Below the pieces are notes generated by a model. That model searched no databases and was not told the DNA's origin. It saw nothing but the letters and a program-made list of their open reading frames with translations. Below, one piece after another: positions 59,628 through 64,000 of a DNA stretch of 64,000 nt. How positions within the stretch are numbered: position 1 is the first letter of the stretch; the number at the start of each line of letters is the position of its first letter. The stretch is from the NCBI GenBank assembly GCA_039714395.1, contig JBDLJH010000007.1, positions 77,098-141,097 of the forward strand. The letters run 5' to 3'. Both the position numbers and the translations under genes were made by a program. Source of the DNA: JAPHSX01 sp039714395. Lineage in GTDB: Bacteria > Pseudomonadota > Gammaproteobacteria > Thiohalomonadales > Thiohalomonadaceae.

Positions 59628-60626
59628 ATGAAAGCGATATTGATGAGCGACTGTGGCAGCCCAGAGGTGCTACAGCTGGCCGATATCGACACCCCGAAGA
59701 TATCCCACGAACATCAGGTATTGGTTCGCCTCAAAGCCGCTGGCATCAATCCCATCGATACCAAACTACGCAGCAACGGTACCTATTACCCGGATCTAAT
59801 GCCCACCGTACTGGGCTGTGATGGGGCGGGTGTCATCGAGGCCGTGGGTGATGCTGTAACGGACTTCAAGCCAGGAGATGAGGTCTATTACTGCCGTGGT
59901 GGTATAGGAGGCCCACAGGGCAACTACGCCGAATACAGCGTGGTGGATGCCCGTTATATTGCACACAAGCCCCAATCACTTGATTTTACCCACGCTGCTG
60001 CCGCCCCATTGGTACTTATCACCGCATGGGAGTCACTATTTGATCGCGCCCGCATCAAGGCAGGACAGAAGGTATTAATCCACGCTGGGGCCGGTGGCGT
60101 CGGCCATGTAGCGATCCAGCTGGCGAAGAGTACCGGCTGTGAGGTGATTACCACTGTTGGCTCTGAAGAGAAGGCTGGCTTCGTTAAGGCACTGGGGGCC
60201 GATACAGTCATTAACTACAAATCTCAGGATGTGGTACAGGCGACCCTGGACTGGAGCGGTGGTGAGGGGGCCGATGTGGTGTTCGACACCGTTGGCGGCC
60301 CCGTCTTCGAACAGAGTTTCGCTGCCACCCGCCCCTATGGCCATGTTGTCAGTCTGTTGCAACACAATGCCAATACCGACTGGAAGGTGGCGCGACTGCG
60401 TAACCTCTCTACCAGTCATGAACTCATGCTCTCCCCGATGTTTTTTAACTGGCATCAGGCAGAAAAGCATCAGGCAGACATCCTCACCCAATGTGCCAGC
60501 CTGTTCGATGCTGGAAAACTGAAGATTGAACTGGCTGATACCCGCCCCCTGGCCCAGGCTGCCGAGGCTCACCGCCGTATTGAACAGGGTGGTATGGTCG
60601 GTAAGTTGGCACTAGAAATTGCATGA
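59628..60626 (+). CDS. Zinc-free quinone reductase-type MDR dehydrogenase
   Basis: A 332-aa medium-chain dehydrogenase/reductase. The nucleotide motif is GAGGVGHVAIQLAK, and GCDGAGVIEAVGDAV, GGIGGPQGNYAEYSVVDAR and the late GGMVGKLALEI match the NADPH:quinone oxidoreductase (zeta-crystallin-like) group. No zinc-binding cysteines are evident, so it probably reduces quinones or enals with NADPH. I use the ATG at 59628, behind TGGAGG. The next gene's ATG overlaps the stop by four bases. Confidence 0.9.
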   Translation: MKAILMSDCGSPEVLQLADIDTPKISHEHQVLVRLKAAGINPIDTKLRSNGTYYPDLMPTVLGCDGAGVIEAVGDAVTDFKPGDEVYYCRGGIGGPQGNYAEYSVVDARYIAHKPQSLDFTHAAAAPLVLITAWESLFDRARIKAGQKVLIHAGAGGVGHVAIQLAKSTGCEVITTVGSEEKAGFVKALGADTVINYKSQDVVQATLDWSGGEGADVVFDTVGGPVFEQSFAATRPYGHVVSLLQHNANTDWKVARLRNLSTSHELMLSPMFFNWHQAEKHQADILTQCASLFDAGKLKIELADTRPLAQAAEAHRRIEQGGMVGKLALEIA

Positions 60627-61018
60627 CAGTTGCGATGCAGAACGAAGAGAACAGAAAGCCCATGTTGACACACTATGACAACTGCAAGGCCTATCAGACC
60701 AAGGATGGTTCAACGATCCGAGAGTTAATGCACCCACAGCATCACGGCAATCATAATCAGAGTCTGGCCGAGGCCGTGCTGCCTGTTGGCACAACCACCT
60801 TGCTTCACCGTCACCACCATAGCGAAGAGCTTTATTACATCACCTCAGGAAAAGGGCTGATGACACTAGACAACGAGCAGTTTGCCGTTTCAGCTGGTGA
60901 CACCATAACTATCCCGCCCGGCACTCCTCACTCCGTCAAAAACACCGGCAACGAGGAGCTAAAGATTCTATGTTGTTGTGCCCCACCCTACTCTCACGAT
61001 GATACGGAATTACTTTGA
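60623..61018 (+). CDS. Cupin-domain protein
   Basis: A 131-aa single-domain cupin. Metal-binding residues occur in TLLHRHHHSEELYYITSGKGLM (His/Glu) and a later PGTPHSVKNTG (His). Such small cupins bind metal and act as isomerases or regulators; the substrate here is unknown. The start overlaps the quinone reductase stop (ATGA), so the two are coupled. An internal ATG at 60662 could be the true start if the leading 13 residues are not translated. Confidence 0.88.
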   Translation: MTVAMQNEENRKPMLTHYDNCKAYQTKDGSTIRELMHPQHHGNHNQSLAEAVLPVGTTTLLHRHHHSEELYYITSGKGLMTLDNEQFAVSAGDTITIPPGTPHSVKNTGNEELKILCCCAPPYSHDDTELL

Positions 61019-61037
61019 AGACCCAAGCACCCCTGAG

Positions 61038-61080
61038 GTAGGAGCGGCTCTGCCGCGATGCTCGATGACATCGCGATGGA
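61038..61080. repeat. REP-like palindromic element
   Basis: GTAGGAGCGGC at 61038-61048 pairs with GCCGC at 61052-61056 across a TCT loop, and CGCGATG (61054-61060) pairs with CATCGCG (61069-61075). The GTAGGAGCGGC start is the usual head of gammaproteobacterial REP sequences. It occupies the convergent gap between the cupin and AlkD-like genes. Only one copy is seen here. Confidence 0.6.
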
Positions 61081-61113
61081 AGCGCGCCAACAATTGCCCC
61101 CTCCCTGACCCAT

Positions 61114-61818
61114 TCACACATTCCCTTTAAGATAGTCCTGGCGCAGCTTCTCCGGAAATTTCTCTATCGCGTAGCGCAGCATGGTACGTGGCATTACCCT
61201 GTAGTGCTGCTGCAGAAACGCCTCCTCCACTTGCCGGTCACGCTTGCCTATCTCACGCAGCATCCAGCCCACCGCCTTGTGAATCAGGTCGTGTTTATCG
61301 TCTCGCAGCAGCACGGCAAGCTTCAGGGTCTCTTCAAACTCATGATGCTTAATAAAATGGAAGGTCGCCATAATGGCGATGCGCCGTTCCCACAAACTCT
61401 CAGATCCAGCAAGCTTGTAGAGTGGCTTGCGTGACCGCTCAAAAAGCCATGCCCCAACAATATGCTCGGCGGTTACATCCACCAGATCCCAGTTATTGAT
61501 CATCTCGGTCGAAGCCAGATAGAGTTTGTAGCGGCTTCGACGACACTCAATATTGCCACCTTGATACTGCTGCACCATAAGCAGCAGAGCCAGCAGGCGC
61601 TCCTCATGCACATCGGAGTACAGCATCCACTTTATATCGTTTAATGCGGTATCGGGGTAGGCCTTGACCAGCTTGCGGATCTGCGGCACCTGCACCCCGA
61701 TAAAGCGATCTCCCTGTGCGTACTCACCCGGCCCGGTCTTGAAAAATCGCTGCAAGCCCTCGGCCTTCTGTTTATCGGCAAGGGCATACAGTTTCTCTCT
61801 AATCGCTTTGGCTGTCAT
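61114..61818 (-). CDS. AlkD-like DNA alkylation repair protein (HEAT repeats)
   Basis: A 234-aa protein of the AlkD/DNA alkylation repair family, all helical with HEAT-like repeats (IRKLVKAYPDTALNDIKWMLYSDVHEERLLALLLM, INNWDLVDVTAEHIVGAWLF, LIHKAVGWMLREIGKRDRQ). Relatives remove bulky alkylated bases as monofunctional glycosylases. The NNWDLVD segment contains the family's key Trp-Asp. A GTG at 61830 could add four residues. It is divergent from dusC by about 50 bases. Confidence 0.9.
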   Translation of the reverse strand: MTAKAIREKLYALADKQKAEGLQRFFKTGPGEYAQGDRFIGVQVPQIRKLVKAYPDTALNDIKWMLYSDVHEERLLALLLMVQQYQGGNIECRRSRYKLYLASTEMINNWDLVDVTAEHIVGAWLFERSRKPLYKLAGSESLWERRIAIMATFHFIKHHEFEETLKLAVLLRDDKHDLIHKAVGWMLREIGKRDRQVEEAFLQQHYRVMPRTMLRYAIEKFPEKLRQDYLKGNV

Positions 61819-61867
61819 AATAGCGCCCACATCAATCCCTGTTCACTAAAGTGTAATCCCCGCTACC

Positions 61868-62809
61868 ATGAAAGTCCTGCTCGCCCCGATGGAGGGTGTT
61901 ATCGATCACCACATGCGAGAGACGCTTACTGGCGTTGGCGGCTACGATGGCTGTGTTACAGAGTTCATGCGCATCACCGATCAGCTTCAGCCCAGCAGAG
62001 TGTTCAAGCGCCTGCTGCCGGAACTCGACCATCAGGGGAAAACCTCCTCCGGTGTGCCGGTGACACTGCAGCTACTAGGTGGTGATGCCGGAGCCATGGC
62101 CGCCAATGCACAGAGGGCGGCACAGCTCGGCGCCCCGGCCATCGACATTAACTTCGGCTGCCCGTCAAAACTTGTCACTAGCAAAAACGGCGGTTCAGCC
62201 CTGTTGCGTGAGCCCGAGCAGGTACACGCCATTGTCGCTGCAGTGTGCCAGGCTGTTGATAGTGCCATACCGGTAACAGCAAAGATGCGACTCGGTTATG
62301 AAGACGATGCACTGGCACTGGACAATGCCCTGGCGATTGAGTCCGCGGGCGCTGCCGAGCTGACCGTCCATGCGCGCACCAAGCTTGAGGGCTACACCCC
62401 CCCTGCCCGCTGGGAGGCCCTGGCACCACTACGCGAGGCACTTTCTATCACGCTTATTGCCAATGGTGACATTCGTAGCCCGGATGATTACCAGCGCTGT
62501 GTTGAGGCAAGCGGTTGTGAGGATGTGATGCTGGGACGTGGTGCGATCAGTAACCCGTCATTAGCCAGGCAGATCAAACAGCGTCAACACGGTGGGAATA
62601 ATGAACCGATGGCATGGTGCGAAATCGCCAGGCTGATAATAGAAGGCAGCGAGCGCATGTCACGGGAGTATAGGGAAAAGTATGTCGTGATGCGCATCAA
62701 GCAGTGGCTCAGAATGCTGCGTGGCGATCATATTCAGGGGCAAAGAGCCTTTGAAAAAATTCGCTTGCTGAAGAAACTATCAGAGATAAAAATGGTGCTG
62801 AGCGATTAG
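61868..62809 (+). CDS. tRNA-dihydrouridine synthase, DusC-like
   Basis: A 313-aa FMN enzyme reducing uridine to dihydrouridine in tRNA. APMEGVIDH starts it, FGCPSKLVTSKNGGSALL carries the catalytic Cys, and VTAKMRLGYED, VHARTKLEGY, ANGDIRSP and MLGRGAISNP match Dus. The size and the EGV and SKNGG variants point to the DusC subgroup (U16). It is divergent from the AlkD-like gene. The integron cassette array begins about 200 bases after its stop. Confidence 0.9.
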   Translation: MKVLLAPMEGVIDHHMRETLTGVGGYDGCVTEFMRITDQLQPSRVFKRLLPELDHQGKTSSGVPVTLQLLGGDAGAMAANAQRAAQLGAPAIDINFGCPSKLVTSKNGGSALLREPEQVHAIVAAVCQAVDSAIPVTAKMRLGYEDDALALDNALAIESAGAAELTVHARTKLEGYTPPARWEALAPLREALSITLIANGDIRSPDDYQRCVEASGCEDVMLGRGAISNPSLARQIKQRQHGGNNEPMAWCEIARLIIEGSERMSREYREKYVVMRIKQWLRMLRGDHIQGQRAFEKIRLLKKLSEIKMVLSD

Positions 62810-63009
62810 TCATCTGATTATTAACACTCTAGTTTTTCCATTAGCTACCGGCTGCATCAAGGACACCGTTCTGAGCTTACATCATGCCCGAATCATTTTT
62901 CTCCTATACAATTTGTTTGGACGACAGAACAAGGACGGCGAGGTGGATCATGTATGGTCCCGTTGATAGAAATGTGGCACGGAAAGACCCGACCCCGTTG
63001 GTTTGATTT

Positions 63010-63035
63010 GCGTCCAGTGTAGCGTATTGTTATGT
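63010..63035 (-). repeat. Half attC site at the integron array end
   Basis: On the minus strand ACATAAC (63035-63029) and GCTACACTGGACG, starting six bases after it, form the R''-L'' half of an attC-like site directly after the cassette gene stop. The matching second half is not recognisable further left, so the terminal cassette's attC appears truncated or highly diverged. Confidence 0.5.
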
Positions 63036-63038
63036 GTT

Positions 63039-63428
63039 TTATTCACTTACAAACCGACCGCTTTTGAAATACAGCCATGTATCATTGTTTTTTATAGACC
63101 ATTGAGGGTCTCCCTTTTCTGTAGCGAAACTCGTTAACCAACGATCTTTACTTAACTCTACTTCTATTTCCTTTAATCTAGCAAAGAAAGATATGTTCTT
63201 AATGGTTAGACCATTTAAGATCTTGGTTATTGCATCTATCTCGTGATCTTCACTCCAGCTACCTAAAATTATTGAGTTCTTATTTTCTATACGCCATGAC
63301 CATTCAATTGAAATGGTGAACTCGCCAAACGGGTTTTTACCTTTTGTTCTTTCTTTCAATTCCCCTAGCTCAAGGAATATGGCACTTCCGTGTCCACGCC
63401 AAACATGTGAAATAATTTGATCTCGCAA
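63039..63428 (-). CDS. AT-rich integron cassette gene of unknown function
   Basis: The open frame encodes 129 aa from the TTG at 63428 (LRDQIISHVWRGHG, EWSWRIENKNSIILGSW, ISFFARLKEIEVELSKDRW, WSIKNNDTWLYFKSGRFVSE). The frame continues another 20 codons upstream (INTILTNVEAESFIDN) into the attC flank at about 63488, without ATG or GTG; ATA at 63474-63476 stands after AAAGGAAAGAG. The real start is therefore uncertain. No family is recognised. It is AT-rich compared with the genes to its left, as expected for a cassette, and is bounded by attC elements. Confidence 0.65.
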   Translation of the reverse strand: MRDQIISHVWRGHGSAIFLELGELKERTKGKNPFGEFTISIEWSWRIENKNSIILGSWSEDHEIDAITKILNGLTIKNISFFARLKEIEVELSKDRWLTSFATEKGDPQWSIKNNDTWLYFKSGRFVSE

Positions 63429-63492
63429 ATTATCAATGAACGATTCGGCTTCGACATTAGTAAGTATGGTGTTTATATCTCTTTCCTTTTAC

Positions 63493-63597
63493 ACATAACG
63501 TTTTGCTAAGCCGACCGCCGTAGCGGCGCTTGGTTTTGTGCTAAATAGCACAAAACATGTGCCGCGGAGGTGGGTCGGCTTGAGCTGATGGTTAGAT
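63493..63597 (-). repeat. Integron attC recombination site
   Basis: A 105-base site bounded by ATCTAAC/GTTAGAT (63591-63597) and GTTATGT/ACATAAC (63493-63499). Imperfect arms AAGCCGACC (63508-63516) and GGTCGGCTT (63573-63581) flank a second hairpin (TTTTGTGCT and AGCACAAAA). An extra G lies in the right arm between GGCTT and AGC. In the minus reading that arm is L'', which normally carries the extrahelical base. Cassettes therefore read on the minus strand. Confidence 0.85.
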
Positions 63598-63599
63598 TG

Positions 63600-63890
63600 T
63601 TATCCATCACCGCCGCCAAAGCCTCCTTCATTATTTGAATTATCTGCTTGTTTACCTACTGACGCACCAGGTGCACTGTCTATCCCATCGTTTCGGTTGG
63701 AACTGAAACCGTATTTTGGTGAATATAGACCTAAAGCAAATAGCGCAATACCAAGAACAATAACGAGCGGATACTTTAATATACTGTATTCAGATAACAC
63801 GCCGCCCCTAGCAATAAATCCTACTATCGCGAAAATTGCACCGGTTAGTGCTAGCGATATTCTTAGTTTATCTGGTAAGTCTATTTTCAT
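63600..63890 (-). CDS. Cassette-encoded small membrane protein
   Basis: A 96-aa protein with two membrane segments (ISLALTGAIFAIVGFIAR, LVIVLGIALFALGLY) and a glycine/asparagine-rich soluble tail (NEGGFGGGDG). It begins 15 bases after the GTTAGAT of the neighbouring attC and ends at the attC at 63493-63597, exactly as a mobile gene cassette should. No ribosome-binding site is evident and function is unknown. Small membrane proteins are common in cassette arrays. Confidence 0.75.
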   Translation of the reverse strand: MKIDLPDKLRISLALTGAIFAIVGFIARGGVLSEYSILKYPLVIVLGIALFALGLYSPKYGFSSNRNDGIDSAPGASVGKQADNSNNEGGFGGGDG

Positions 63891-63899
63891 TATTTTTCA

Positions 63900-64000
63900 A
63901 TCTAACGTTCACGATAACAGGCAAACCGGAGTGGCGGTTTAGCTGTGCTAGCGTAGCGACAAGCACAGCTAAAGTGCCGCGGAGGTTTGTCCTTGTTGAT
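63900..64000 (-). repeat. Second attC site, cut by the window edge
   Basis: ATCTAAC at 63900-63906 (minus GTTAGAT), then arms GGCAAACC (63920-63927) and GGTTTGTCC (63984-63992). The latter has one extra T, the likely extrahelical base, giving the same orientation as the first site. AGCTGTGCT (63941-63949) and AGCACAGCT (63962-63970) form the inner hairpin. The R'' end lies beyond base 64000. Confidence 0.8.

Noticed and set aside
62810..63009. Short open frames between dusC and the half attC
   Set aside because: Frames such as the one ending near 62970 are under 40 codons, without recognisable motifs; I could not match them to a transposase or integrase.
1..64000. tRNA or rRNA genes
   Set aside because: No conserved tRNA arms (GGTTCRA with a paired acceptor) or rRNA segments were recognised in the intergenic regions.

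Overview
The window comes from a sulfur-oxidising gammaproteobacterium, probably a Chromatiales or Sedimenticola/Endoriftia-like free-living or symbiotic lineage. The basis is a complete oxidative-type dsr locus, dsrABEFHCMKLJOP (37.4-48.3 kb) followed by dsrN and dsrR, together with sucrose synthesis, class I aldolase/Pgi sugar metabolism and gammaproteobacterial housekeeping genes. The species cannot be named from the sequence alone.

Layout. 0-7 kb: a partial class I amidotransferase, an ApbE lipoprotein, a glutamate dehydrogenase, a DASS/SLC13 transporter and a DUF748/OmpA-like envelope protein. 7-14 kb: Hsp20, then a tightly packed operon of a second amino-acid dehydrogenase, a three-gene 2-oxoacid:ferredoxin oxidoreductase and an AMP-forming acyl-CoA ligase, ending at a broken N-formylglutamate amidohydrolase. 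14-18.6 kb (minus): a sucrose cluster of sucrose-phosphate synthase with a dead phosphatase domain, a GH100/debranching-like glycosidase and a separate sucrose phosphatase. 18.9-26 kb: a class I fructose-bisphosphate aldolase with a large internal in-frame deletion, Pgi, an HPP membrane protein, an alpha/beta hydrolase, an S-adenosylhomocysteinase with an even larger internal in-frame deletion, Pcm and an MtaB-like methylthiotransferase. 26-34.8 kb: two tandem paralogous membrane coiled-coil proteins, an IS30 transposase remnant, a class V aminotransferase, a double cNMP-binding/rhodanese protein, TatD, a tmk-holB-pilZ operon and two unknown proteins.

34.8-51.3 kb is the sulfur island. Transcribed away from dsrA is a four-gene operon: a 58-aa protein, a 234-aa helical protein, a Cas6/Cmx6-like protein and a DsrC paralogue without either redox cysteine. 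It closes with an intrinsic terminator. The core dsr genes run the other way with a perfect-stem hairpin between dsrA and dsrB. DsrEFH relay sulfur to DsrC, DsrAB oxidises it to sulfite, DsrL links to NAD(P), DsrMKJOP connects DsrC thiols to the membrane, DsrN makes amidated sirohaem and DsrR is an A-type scaffold relative. A TrpD2/YbiB-like gene sits between dsrP and dsrN. A NarX/NarL-like pair follows.

53.7-62.8 kb is mostly ordinary: CsiV, a CYTH-LDT-lipoprotein-nagZ-mscS-hpt-mtnP series on the minus strand, a quinone reductase, a cupin, an AlkD-like protein and a DusC-like protein. The right end (about 63.0-64.0 kb) is the distal end of a chromosomal integron cassette array: two AT-rich cassette genes on the minus strand, one complete attC, a second attC running off the window and a half attC. 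The integrase would lie beyond the right edge.

The strongest points for follow-up are the Cas6-like/cysteine-free DsrC operon divergent from dsrA, the two internally deleted enzymes, the dehydrogenase-OFOR-ligase operon and the integron end.
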